From JBBDIX01 sp050486225 (GTDB lineage: Bacteria; Actinomycetota; Nitriliruptoria; Nitriliruptorales; Nitriliruptoraceae): a stretch of 64,000 bases of DNA. The notes below the pieces were generated by a model. That model was not told the DNA's origin. It was given only the letters and a program-made list of their open reading frames with translations, and ran no database searches. Location of the stretch: positions 248,001 through 312,000 of the forward strand of contig JBJHCV010000001.1 in the NCBI GenBank assembly GCA_050486225.1, given 5' to 3'. The position numbers and the translations under genes are program-made. Of this stretch, positions 33,139 to 40,604 are shown in pieces (positions within the stretch are counted from its first letter, which is position 1; each line of letters starts with the position of its first letter).

Positions 33139-33603
33139 GTGAACCTCTACACCACACTGGTGTTCGTGCACGTGCTGATGGCGATCGTGTGGGTCGGCGG
33201 CGTCCTCGTGACGCAGGTGTACGTCGTGCTCGCCTCACGCGCCGAGGATCCGACGCGCAGGACGAGACTGTTCGGCGACATCTCGTGGATCGGCCTGCAC
33301 GTGTTCACCCCGGCCGCGTTCGTGCTGGTCGTCGCCGGGGTGTCCATGGTGCTGCTGTCGGACGCGTGGGCGTTCTCCCAGACGTGGATCTGGGTGTCGC
33401 TGAGCGTGTACGTGCTGTCACTCGGGGTCGGGGTGACGTTCATCGGCCCGGAGAACGGACGCATCGCCGCGCTCGCCGAACAGCGTGGCCCCACCGACCC
33501 GGAGGTCGTGCGTCGCAGCGCGCGCCTGCTGACGGTGTTCCGCAGCGAGGCGCTGCTGCTGATCATCGTGGTGTGGATGATGGTCGCGAAGCCCGGCGCC
33601 TGA
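33139..33603 (+). CDS. DUF2269-family integral membrane protein
   Basis: 154 residues with four membrane helices: LVFVHVLMAIVWVGGVLVTQVY, HVFTPAAFVLVVAGVSMVLL, WIWVSLSVYVLSLGVGVTFIG and the last at ALLLIIVVWMMVAKPGA. The HVLMAIVWVGG start is the signature of the DUF2269/CopD-like YphA type family of unknown function. GTG 33139 has CGGGAG upstream. Lies just before the Tad locus A terminator. Confidence 0.82.
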   Translation: MNLYTTLVFVHVLMAIVWVGGVLVTQVYVVLASRAEDPTRRTRLFGDISWIGLHVFTPAAFVLVVAGVSMVLLSDAWAFSQTWIWVSLSVYVLSLGVGVTFIGPENGRIAALAEQRGPTDPEVVRRSARLLTVFRSEALLLIIVVWMMVAKPGA

Positions 33604-33604
33604 C

Positions 33605-33623
33605 CCACCCTGCCGTCGGGTGG
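33605..33623. terminator. Hairpin between DUF2269 gene and Tad locus A
   Basis: CCACCC (33605-33610) and GGGTGG (33618-33623), 6-bp stem with a 7-base loop in a 23-base gap between convergent stops. A bidirectional intrinsic terminator is likely, though a T-tract is lacking. Confidence 0.55.
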
Positions 33624-33626
33624 CCG

Positions 33627-34043
33627 TCAGCCGGGGGTGAGCACCGCGTGCGCCGTGGCCCTGACCCTGGCGGCCCCGAGTGCGGGAACCATCACACCGG
33701 GAACCTCGACGCTGACCTCGACGGTCACCCGCGCCGCGAGTCGAGGACATCGGCACGCCTCGAGGCGACCACCGGCGGCCTCGACGACCCGACGGGCCTC
33801 GCGGGTGGGGTCCACGAGTTCCGACGGGTGGTTCGCGCTGGCGGCAGCGAGCGCAGCACTGTCCGCGAGCGTCTGGGCGCGCGCGGCCGCGACGAGGTAT
33901 CCACCGACGTCGACGAGCACGATGGCCGTCACGATCGTGATCCACAGCACCCCGGGCAGCAGCAGGCTCGCGGTGGCGTCCTCGTCCACGACCATGCGAC
34001 GCACCGGGCTCAGTGGCCGGCGTCGCGGCCGCCCGCCGCTCAT
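33627..34043 (-). CDS. Tad locus A: TadG/TadE-like pilus assembly protein (Rv3654c-like)
   Basis: 138 residues. Basic N-terminus, then one membrane helix ATASLLLPGVLWITIVTAIVLVDVGGYLV, then AARAQTLADSAALAAASA, the flp-pilus assembly TadG/TadE-like signature in which the helix is followed by repeated A-D-S-A-A-L-A-A. This matches the actinobacterial helicase/secretion-neighbourhood TadE-like family (TIGR03816). Last gene of locus A. ATG 34043 overlaps the upstream TadE stop (ATGA). Likely a minor pilin-like or assembly component. Confidence 0.82.
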   Translation of the reverse strand: MSGGRPRRRPLSPVRRMVVDEDATASLLLPGVLWITIVTAIVLVDVGGYLVAAARAQTLADSAALAAASANHPSELVDPTREARRVVEAAGGRLEACRCPRLAARVTVEVSVEVPGVMVPALGAARVRATAHAVLTPG

Positions 34044-34435
34044 CGGACGACCGGTTCGACCCGCGCGTGCGTCGTGGCTCGCAGCGTGTGGACCACCCCG
34101 CCGAGCGTGCGGTCCACCGAGACCACGACCCGCACCACGTCTCCCGAGCGACGGTCGGAGGGGTCCACCTCGACCCGCAGGCCCTCGAGTTCGGGTGCCG
34201 CGCCTGCAGCCGCTCGGGCCACCGCCGCGTCGTCCGTCGTCGTCGCGGCCACACGGACTCCGGCCCGGGCCGCCTCGTGCACCAGCAGCGTGTCCGTCAG
34301 CAGCGCGGTCAGCTGGAGCAGGCCCGCGACGACGACCGCGATCAACGGGAGCAGCAGCACCGACTCGAGCGACAGCGAGCCGTCGCAGCCTCCGGATCGG
34401 TCACGTCCCGGCTTGCCGGCTGGTCGCCGCCTCAT
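34040..34435 (-). CDS. tadE: Tad locus A: TadE-family minor pseudopilin
   Basis: 131 residues from ATG 34435. The N-terminus DGSLSLESVLLLPLIAVVVAGLLQLTALL contains a prepilin-like Gly-Ser-Leu-Ser-Leu-Glu start with Glu five residues after the presumed cleavage Gly, followed by the hydrophobic helix; then LVHEAARAGVRVAATT. TadE proteins are processed minor pseudopilins of Tad machines. It overlaps the pilin stop by 4 bases (ATGA). Confidence 0.85.
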   Translation of the reverse strand: MRRRPAGKPGRDRSGGCDGSLSLESVLLLPLIAVVVAGLLQLTALLTDTLLVHEAARAGVRVAATTTDDAAVARAAAGAAPELEGLRVEVDPSDRRSGDVVRVVVSVDRTLGGVVHTLRATTHARVEPVVR

Positions 34436-34614
34436 GCACCGACGAGCGAGCGTGCCTGGTCGAGCATCGCGTTGAACAGGCCGACGACCGCTCCCCCGGT
34501 GGCCCACTGGATCACCACCCCGGCGACCGTCGCGGCCACCACGGCCAGCAACCCGTACTCGGTGACCAGCGACCCGTCCTGCGATCCCACGTCCGGCGTC
34601 GGGTGATGCGTCAT
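34432..34614 (-). CDS. Tad locus A: Flp-type pilin (DUF4244-like)
   Basis: 60 residues. VGSQDGSLVTEYGLLAVVAATVAGVVI shows a classical type IVb prepilin site: cleavage expected after Gly, then S-L-V-T-E with Glu at +5 and Tyr at +6, then the hydrophobic stem. Short length and actinobacterial context match DUF4244 pilins (Rv3656c-like). It is probably the structural pilin of locus A. ATG 34614 follows the TadBC stop closely. Confidence 0.85.
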   Translation of the reverse strand: MTHHPTPDVGSQDGSLVTEYGLLAVVAATVAGVVIQWATGGAVVGLFNAMLDQARSLVGA

Positions 34615-34631
34615 GTGTGTGCTCCTCGGTG

Positions 34632-35612
34632 TCAGGTGCCCACCGCCGTCAGTCCGGAGTGGACGATCGGCGCACCGACGAGCAGCAACGTCGCCGGCAG
34701 CAGGCACAGTGCGGTGGGGAAGGTCAGTCGGGCAGGAAGCCGTTCGGCATCGGAGAGCATCCGGGCGAGCTCGTCGGCCCGCAGCTGCGCCGCGAGTCGG
34801 CGCAGAGCCGCCTCCGCGGGCGCGCCGAGGCGACCGGCGTCGGCCAGTACGCGCGCCACCCGGTCCGCCGGGGAGGCCACCGTCGGGGTGGGCGCGGTGT
34901 CCCGGCGGGGTTCGGTGACGCCCGTCCACCCGAGGTCCAGGTCGAGCGCGAGCCGTCGTAGCCATGCCGCGTCGTCGTCCAGGTGGTCGGCGGCGATCCG
35001 CAGCGCCGTCGCGGCACCACAGCCGCCCGCCAGTGCGGTCGCGACGAGGTCGACGGCCTCCTCTCCGCCGACGTCCGCCGCGCGGTTCCGACGTCGAGCG
35101 ACCACGCCCGCCACGATCCCTCCGGCCGCGGCGACGACCGGTCCGGCGACGGTCCACAGCACGGCACCGACCAGCAGCCCGGCGACCAGCGTCGAGCCCT
35201 CCGACGGGCGAGGACGTCCCGCTCGACGCACCATCCACGTGACCATCGCGACACCCGACGCGAGCAGGCCCACGCCCAGCGCCGCGACGACCCGCCCCAC
35301 CGGAGTGGCGTAGAGCGCCCATGGGTCGGCTCCCGTCACGCGCGACACGAACGGCAGCAGCAGGGCGGGCGCGACGACCAGCCCGGCGGCGACCGTGCGC
35401 GCCTGCGCGGACGCGACCGCCACGGCCCTGCGTGCCTGCGCCACGTCGGCCTGGACCGACAGTGCGGCGTCGAGCACGTCCAGCAGGGGGGCGCCGACCT
35501 CACCCGCGACCGACAGGGCCCGCCGGACCCGGGCCGGCAGCGCGGCGTCGTCCGTCAGGGGCGCGCCGGACGCCACTCTCAGACGCACGAGATCGGTGTC
35601 GTCGATGCTCAT
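34632..35612 (-). CDS. Tad locus A: single TadB/TadC-like membrane platform protein
   Basis: 326 residues from ATG 35612, which overlaps the TadA stop (ATGA). The C-terminal half, about 170-310, is a T2SSF domain: AVDLVATALAGGCGAATALRIA then RLGAPAEAALRRLAAQLRAD and LLPATLLLVGAPIV. The N-terminal half, ARVRRALSVAGEVGAPLLDVLDAALSVQADVAQA followed by two membrane segments, looks like the end of a TadB T2SSF domain. Other actinobacteria have separate TadB and TadC; one protein does both jobs here. It forms the inner-membrane platform for pilus assembly. Confidence 0.82.
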   Translation of the reverse strand: MSIDDTDLVRLRVASGAPLTDDAALPARVRRALSVAGEVGAPLLDVLDAALSVQADVAQARRAVAVASAQARTVAAGLVVAPALLLPFVSRVTGADPWALYATPVGRVVAALGVGLLASGVAMVTWMVRRAGRPRPSEGSTLVAGLLVGAVLWTVAGPVVAAAGGIVAGVVARRRNRAADVGGEEAVDLVATALAGGCGAATALRIAADHLDDDAAWLRRLALDLDLGWTGVTEPRRDTAPTPTVASPADRVARVLADAGRLGAPAEAALRRLAAQLRADELARMLSDAERLPARLTFPTALCLLPATLLLVGAPIVHSGLTAVGT

Positions 35613-36691
35613 GGCCACACCGTCCGGCCCGCACGGACGTCGAGCACCTGGGTGACGGTGCGGACGCGGTCACGTCGGTCCAGCGCCACGACGAGATCCA
35701 CGGCGGTGGTCAGCTGGGCGCGCGCGGCCGCGAGCGGGATGCCGGCGAGCAGCGCCATCCCCTCGAGTCGCACGAGGGCCTCGTCGGCGCCATTCGCGTG
35801 CACGGACGTCATGCCGGCGTGTCCGGTGTTCATGGCCTGCAGCAGGTCGGCGACCTCCGGTCCGCGCACCTCGCCGACCACGATCCGGTCGGGTCGCATG
35901 CGCAGGGCGTTGCGCAGCAGCTGCTCGATGGTGAACGCGCCGGCGCCGTCGGGACTCGCAGGACGGCTGCGCAGGTGGACGGTGTGCTGACCGTCCGCGC
36001 GCAGTTCCGGGGTGTCCTCGATGACCACGACCCGATCACCGCCCACCTCGGCGAGGAGGCGCGCGAGCAGCGTGGTCTTCCCCACGCCCGCGCGACCACA
36101 CACGACGACGTTGCGCCGTCGGCGCACCGCGGTCACCAGCAGGTCCACCAACGCCTCGTCGAGCATCCCGGAGGCACGCAGTGCGTCCCATCCGGGCACG
36201 ACCGGCGCCACCCGTCGCAACGTCACCGTCGGGCGGTCCACCAGCGGCGGGATGATCGCGTGGAGCCGAACGCCCCCGTCGAGCACCGCGTCGACGAACG
36301 GGTGTGAGCGGTCGAGTCTGGCGCCCGTCGGGCCGACGGCCCGCGCGACCACGGTGCGAACGTGGTCGTCGTCGACGAACGCCACCTCCGCACGTTCGAG
36401 CGCCCCGTCACGTTCCACGTGGACGTCGTCGGGGGCGTTGACCATCACGTCGGTCACCGCCGGATCCCGTAGGAGTCGTTCGAGGGGCCCGAGACCGCCG
36501 ATGTCGTCGACCAGGTCACGCACGATCCGTGCCCACACCTCCGGTGAGGCGACCACACCCTCCGCGGCCAGCGCCCGCGCGACGGCCCGCCGCAGCACCG
36601 ACCGGTCGCCACTGCCTTCGAGCACCTCGGCGTCGTCGCGCAGCCGGCCCGCAACCGCCTCACGCAACCCGGGGTCCACGGCCGCGTTCAC
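35609..36691 (-). CDS. tadA: Tad locus A: TadA/CpaF secretion ATPase
   Basis: 360 residues from GTG 36691. N-terminal part with DIGGLGPLERLLRDPAVTDVMVNAPDDVHVERDG, then VTLRRVAP, Walker A VVVCGRAGVGKTTLLARLLAE near 227-247, the Asp box VVIEDTPELR near 260, Walker B-like DRIVVGEVRGPEVADLLQAMNTGHAG near 305. This is the standard CpaF order. It powers pilus assembly as a hexamer in the cytoplasm. Overlaps TadZ (GTGA) and TadBC (ATGA), so the operon is translationally coupled. About 20-40 residues shorter than typical CpaF at the N-terminus. Confidence 0.93.
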   Translation of the reverse strand: MNAAVDPGLREAVAGRLRDDAEVLEGSGDRSVLRRAVARALAAEGVVASPEVWARIVRDLVDDIGGLGPLERLLRDPAVTDVMVNAPDDVHVERDGALERAEVAFVDDDHVRTVVARAVGPTGARLDRSHPFVDAVLDGGVRLHAIIPPLVDRPTVTLRRVAPVVPGWDALRASGMLDEALVDLLVTAVRRRRNVVVCGRAGVGKTTLLARLLAEVGGDRVVVIEDTPELRADGQHTVHLRSRPASPDGAGAFTIEQLLRNALRMRPDRIVVGEVRGPEVADLLQAMNTGHAGMTSVHANGADEALVRLEGMALLAGIPLAAARAQLTTAVDLVVALDRRDRVRTVTQVLDVRAGRTVWP

Positions 36692-37617
36692 GTCGCGCTC
36701 CGAGGCGCCCCGGCCAGGTGCTCCGCGATCGGCACGAGTTCCCGCAGCCAGGACCCCGGCAACGACGCCGGAACCCGGCGGTGCAGGTCTGCGCGCGCAA
36801 CCCGCACCGACCACGGCAGTCGCACGACCCGCCGCCCCTGCACGACGCGCAGGAGGTCACGCGGCGACGCGGGTCCCGTGCCGTTGACGATCACCGTCGA
36901 CGCGGTGCTTCGACCGACCTGTTCGAGCAGGCGCCGGTCCGGACGCCCCACCAGCACGTCCACGTCGAGGTCGACGGAGCCGTCGACCACCGTGAGGTCG
37001 ATCGTGTCGTCGACGGGCACGTCGAACCCGTCGGACCTGTCGGACTCGACGCGCACGATCCGGGCACCGGGCACCCCGTCGATGCGGGTGGCGCGAGCGA
37101 ACAGGTCCGGTGATCCGGACGCACCCGCAGGCACCTGCCGCACCTGCGGCACCGGCGCGTCGCCGTGCACGACGGCGAGCACCGTGCGACCCCGCCACGC
37201 GACCAGACCCGCCAGCGCGATCGCCGACGTGGTGGTCCCGACGCCCCCGCAGACGCCGCCGACCCGCAGCAGACGTCCCGCTGCCGGCTCCACCGGCCGA
37301 CTCGCGATCCGGTCGACCGCCGCGGCGAGCACGTCCGCGTCACAGGGCCAGTCGACGGCTCCTCGCGCACCGTGGACGGCCATGGCCTGCGCCACCCCAC
37401 GGGTCGTGTCGTCGGCAGCCACCACCAGCATCCGCGCCCCGGAGTGCTCCGACGGCGGCGTGTCCACCGCGACGAACCGCACCACCGCCGGCATGTAGTG
37501 CCCGGTGGCGTCGTCGACGACCTGCCAGCCGAGCATCCCCTCGACCGTGCGGCGCAGACCCGGAGCCTGCGGTCCGGTCAGGTCGATCGCGACCGGCAGT
37601 GCGGTGTCCACTCCCAC
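36688..37617 (-). CDS. Tad locus A: TadZ/CpaE-like (Ssd-type) P-loop protein
   Basis: 309 residues. A receiver-like N-domain (residues 1-100, MLVVAADDTTRGVAQAMAVHGARGAVDWP) precedes an atypical ParA/MinD-type ATPase: RVGGVCGGVGTTTSAIALAGLVA, where the usual Walker A Lys is Thr. This is the septum-site-determining-protein-like (Rv3660c) member that heads actinobacterial tad operons and places the pilus machinery. First gene of locus A. GTG/ATG start 37617 has no strong ribosome site. Confidence 0.8.
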   Translation of the reverse strand: MGVDTALPVAIDLTGPQAPGLRRTVEGMLGWQVVDDATGHYMPAVVRFVAVDTPPSEHSGARMLVVAADDTTRGVAQAMAVHGARGAVDWPCDADVLAAAVDRIASRPVEPAAGRLLRVGGVCGGVGTTTSAIALAGLVAWRGRTVLAVVHGDAPVPQVRQVPAGASGSPDLFARATRIDGVPGARIVRVESDRSDGFDVPVDDTIDLTVVDGSVDLDVDVLVGRPDRRLLEQVGRSTASTVIVNGTGPASPRDLLRVVQGRRVVRLPWSVRVARADLHRRVPASLPGSWLRELVPIAEHLAGAPRSAT

Positions 37618-37745
37618 GCTGGCCCCCCGTGCCCCGCGACGTCACGAGGACGGTACGAGCCGGGGAGGCGAGGCAGCCGACGGAGCCGCCGCAGGCTGGG
37701 GAAACCGGAGCCACGAGCGACCGTGATCGCCCGGTCGCCGCAGGG

Positions 37746-38174
37746 TCAGGTGTAGTCGCGGTGGTAGGAGACGCGACCGTCCTCGTCGAACGCGAGGAAG
37801 CTGGCCCGGGGCAGGTCGTTCCAACGACGACCGCCCGCGTCGTAGCTGATGGTCCACTCCACGGCGACCTCGTTGCCGTCCGCGGACTCGATGAGGCGCT
37901 GGGTGTCGACGGCGATGCCGTCCTTGCCGGCGAGCCAGTCCTTCAGGTAGGCCTCGATCAGCAGGTTCCCACGGTGCGGTGGGTTGTACGGCTCGAGGAA
38001 CAGCGCGTCGACGGCGTACAGCTCCGACACACCGGACACGTCCGCGTCCGTGAGCATTCCGGACAGCCGTTCCCAGGCCTGTGCCGCCTGCCCCACGCTC
38101 CACACCTTCCGTCTGACCTCGATGCCCGGAGGATAGTCGGCCGGCACGCCGTCGCCGCAATGCCGGCACCGCAT
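37746..38174 (-). CDS. NTF2-like (SnoaL/DUF4440-type) protein
   Basis: 142 residues. Starts CRHCGDGVPADYPPGI with a CxxC that may be an incidental zinc-like motif, then QAAQAWERLSGMLTDADVSG and ALFLEPYNPPHRGNLLIEAYLKDWLA, VDTQRLIESADGNEVAVEWTISYDAGGRR and SFLAFDEDGRVSYHRDYT, the curved-sheet cone of the NTF2-like superfamily ending in the typical R-x-Y-x-D. Function is unassigned; could be an enzyme or binding protein. Start is uncertain (a GTG at VGQAAQAW has a better ribosome site). Confidence 0.68.
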   Translation of the reverse strand: MRCRHCGDGVPADYPPGIEVRRKVWSVGQAAQAWERLSGMLTDADVSGVSELYAVDALFLEPYNPPHRGNLLIEAYLKDWLAGKDGIAVDTQRLIESADGNEVAVEWTISYDAGGRRWNDLPRASFLAFDEDGRVSYHRDYT

Positions 38175-38246
38175 CGGGCAGACTGCGACCTGACCCGGGT
38201 CCACGGCCCACGTCGCACCGTCCGACCCCGACGTCAGGATCCCTGG

Positions 38247-39647
38247 ATGACCACGCCCCCACGAGACGTCGTGGACGCGCTCCACGCGGCCATGCCCACG
38301 ACTCGCGCCCAACTCGAGGAACTGGTGCGGATCCCGTCGATCAGTTCCCAGCCCGAACATCGCGACGACGTGCGTGCCGCCGCCCGGGCCACGGCCCGCC
38401 TCCTGACCGACGCGGGCGCCCAGGAGGTCGAGCTCCTCGAGGTGGACGACGCGGCCCCCTACGTGTTCGCGTCGTGGCAGGTCGACGACGCGCTGCCCAC
38501 GGTGCTGCTCTACGCCCACCACGACGTGCAGCCGACGGCCACCGCACACCGGTGGACCTCACCACCGTTCGAACCCTCCGAACGGGACGGGCGCCTGTAC
38601 GGGCGCGGTGCGGCCGACGACAAGGCCGGGATCATGGCCCACGTCGCCGCGCTCGCCGCCTGGCAGCAGATCCGGGGCGGCCCGCCGTGCAACGTGCGGG
38701 TCATCGTCGAGGGCGAGGAGGAGATCGGTTCACCCCACCTCTCCCGTTTCCTCGAGGTCCACGGTGAACGGCTGCGCGCGGACGTCATCGTGCTCGCCGA
38801 CCTGACCAACTGGAAGGTCGGATGGCCCGGCCTGACCCGGTCACTGCGCGGAATGGCCGAGGTCACCGTGACGGTGCGGGCGCTCGAACAGCCGGTGCAC
38901 TCGGGGATGTGGGGTGGTCCGGTCCCCGACGCCCTGACCGGGATGGTCCGCCTGCTGGCGAGCCTCCACGACGACCGGGGCCGCATCGCCGTCGCCGGGT
39001 TCGTCGACGACGTCGCCCCGGTCACCGACGACGATCGCGCCCACCTCGAGGTGCTCGCCGAGGATCCCGACGAGGTCCGCCGCGACACCCGCATGCTCGA
39101 CGGGGTGTCGTTCGTCGGCGACGACACGGCAGGACTCCTCGAACGGATGTGGCTGCAGCCGACGATCACCCCGACCGGCATGGACGTACCCGAGGTCGCC
39201 CGGGCCTCCAACACCCTGCTGTCGCAGGTGACCGCCCGCCTGTCGTGTCGGCTCGCGCCGGGTCAGGACCCGGACCGGGCGCTGGCGACCCTCGACGACC
39301 ACCTGCGCACCCACGTGCCCTGGGGGCTGCACCTCGACGTCGAGTTCGGACACCGGAACGCCGCGTGGACCACTCCGGCGGGGGGACCCGCGTGGGACGC
39401 GGCCGTCGCCGCGATGACGGCCGCCTGGGGCCGTGAACCGGCGATCCTCGGGTGCGGCGGTTCGATCCCGTTCGTCGAACCGTTCAGTGACGCGTTCGGC
39501 GGCGCGCCCTGCCTGCTCGTCGGCGTCGAGGACCCCGCGTCGAACGCGCACGGCGAGGACGAGTCGCTGCACCTCGACGACTTCACCCGGGCGTGCGTGA
39601 CCGAGGTGCTCCTTCTCGACGAACTCGCCCGGCGCCTGCAGGGATAG
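38247..39647 (+). CDS. M20-family dipeptidase / peptidase
   Basis: 466 residues. Metal ligands appear in order: VLLYAHHDVQPTA near 90, GRGAADDKAGIMAH near 121, VIVEGEEEIGSPHL near 152, VIVLADLTNWKVGWPGL and the last His in SNAHGEDESLHLDD near 440. The lid domain (about 205-320) interrupts it. The dipeptidase/PepV-like M20A group is likely; substrate peptide unknown. Reads divergently from the NTF2-like gene and ends 48 bases before the tRNA-Sec gene. Confidence 0.93.
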   Translation: MTTPPRDVVDALHAAMPTTRAQLEELVRIPSISSQPEHRDDVRAAARATARLLTDAGAQEVELLEVDDAAPYVFASWQVDDALPTVLLYAHHDVQPTATAHRWTSPPFEPSERDGRLYGRGAADDKAGIMAHVAALAAWQQIRGGPPCNVRVIVEGEEEIGSPHLSRFLEVHGERLRADVIVLADLTNWKVGWPGLTRSLRGMAEVTVTVRALEQPVHSGMWGGPVPDALTGMVRLLASLHDDRGRIAVAGFVDDVAPVTDDDRAHLEVLAEDPDEVRRDTRMLDGVSFVGDDTAGLLERMWLQPTITPTGMDVPEVARASNTLLSQVTARLSCRLAPGQDPDRALATLDDHLRTHVPWGLHLDVEFGHRNAAWTTPAGGPAWDAAVAAMTAAWGREPAILGCGGSIPFVEPFSDAFGGAPCLLVGVEDPASNAHGEDESLHLDDFTRACVTEVLLLDELARRLQG

Positions 39648-39695
39648 CATGCGCGTGCGCGGTGCACGGGCCCTCGTGCGCGTGTACCGCTGCGT

Positions 39696-39794
39696 GGAGG
39701 TGTCCGGACGCCTGGTGGGTCCCGCGGCCTTCAAAGCCGACGAGGGGGCGAGACAACGTCCCCTGGCGGGTTCGATTCCCGTCCACCTCCGCCA
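39696..39794 (+). tRNA. selC: tRNA-Sec (selenocysteine, anticodon TCA)
   Basis: Acceptor GGAGGTG pairs with CACCTCC, followed by GCCA: discriminator G and an encoded CCA, as in E. coli selC. Anticodon arm CGGC-CTTCAAA-GCCG gives TCA with the same CTTCAAA loop as E. coli tRNA-Sec. A long variable arm (GGGG...CCCC) and the T arm GCGGG-TTCGATT-CCCGT complete it. The size, about 99 nt, and the long variable arm exclude an ordinary suppressor tRNA; tRNA-Ser has other anticodons. Implies UGA-selenocysteine decoding in this organism. selA, selB, selD and a selenoprotein are not in the window. Confidence 0.95.
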
Positions 39795-40601
39795 TCACGA
39801 CCCGTCCCCGACGGCGTCGCGGACGAACCCGTCGACGGCGTCGAGGTACTCGTCACCGACGAACATCTCTGCGTCGTTGTGCCCCACCCCCTCGATCTCG
39901 AGCCACTGCGCGCCAGCGACCTCGGCCACCGTGCGCGACATCTCCGCGGGCACGATGCGATCACGCTCCGCGGCGACCACCAGCGTGGGCACCTGCAGCC
40001 GCCCGACGGCGTCGACGACGTCGAGGTCCCGGCGCAGCAACGTCCGCACCGGCAGGTAGGGGTGGTGCCGGCGCCCCACGTCGGCCAGCGACGTGAACGG
40101 CGAGCGCAGCACGAGCGCGTCGGGCGGGCGGTCCCGTGCGACGACCGCGGCGACCGCCGACCCGATCGACTCTCCGAGGTACACGACGCGGTCCGGGGAC
40201 ACGTGCGCGTGCAGCCAGTCGACAGCGGCCTGCAGGTCGGTGACCAGCCCGCCGACGTCGGGCCGGCCCGGGTTGCCGCCGTACCCGCGGTGGTCGAACA
40301 GCAGCACCGCGTACCCGCGGTCCCGGAGGCGCTCGGCCAGCGGCAGGCGTCCCGCCCGGTTGCCGGCGTTGCCGTTGACCACGACCACCCACGCCACCGG
40401 ATCCGGGTGGTCGACCACCCAGCCCGCGAGGTCCAGCCCGTCCGCCGTGGTGAACACGACCTCGTCGACACCCCAGGGCGCCACCGGCGTCGACGTGTCG
40501 GGCAGGTGGACCAGTCGGTCCTGGAACGCCCAGGCGAGGACCACCACCAGCGCCCACGCCCCGGCGAGCACGGCCAGCCAGGTGAGCACGCGTCGCCACA
40601 C
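39795..40601 (-). CDS. Membrane-anchored alpha/beta hydrolase (Bem46-like)
   Basis: 268 residues. N-terminal membrane anchor VLTWLAVLAGAWALVVVLAWAF. The oxyanion/cap start NGNAGNRAGRLPLAERL, the nucleophile elbow VVYLGESIGSAVAAVV (Ser near 150), the acid in VVAAERDRIVP (Asp) and the His in IEGVGHNDAE form the triad. Family members are lipases or thioesterases of unknown substrate. It abuts tRNA-Sec at its 3' end without gap. Stop TGA at 39797-39795. Confidence 0.88.
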   Translation of the reverse strand: MWRRVLTWLAVLAGAWALVVVLAWAFQDRLVHLPDTSTPVAPWGVDEVVFTTADGLDLAGWVVDHPDPVAWVVVVNGNAGNRAGRLPLAERLRDRGYAVLLFDHRGYGGNPGRPDVGGLVTDLQAAVDWLHAHVSPDRVVYLGESIGSAVAAVVARDRPPDALVLRSPFTSLADVGRRHHPYLPVRTLLRRDLDVVDAVGRLQVPTLVVAAERDRIVPAEMSRTVAEVAGAQWLEIEGVGHNDAEMFVGDEYLDAVDGFVRDAVGDGS

Positions 40602-40604
40602 GGC

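Noticed and set aside
37746..38174. Search for in-frame UGA selenoprotein near tRNA-Sec
   Set aside because: The adjacent NTF2-like, M20 and hydrolase genes have normal length and no conserved extension past their UGA stops.
39649..40059. Plus-strand frame across tRNA-Sec
   Set aside because: Spans the tRNA gene and the antisense of the hydrolase; no protein support.
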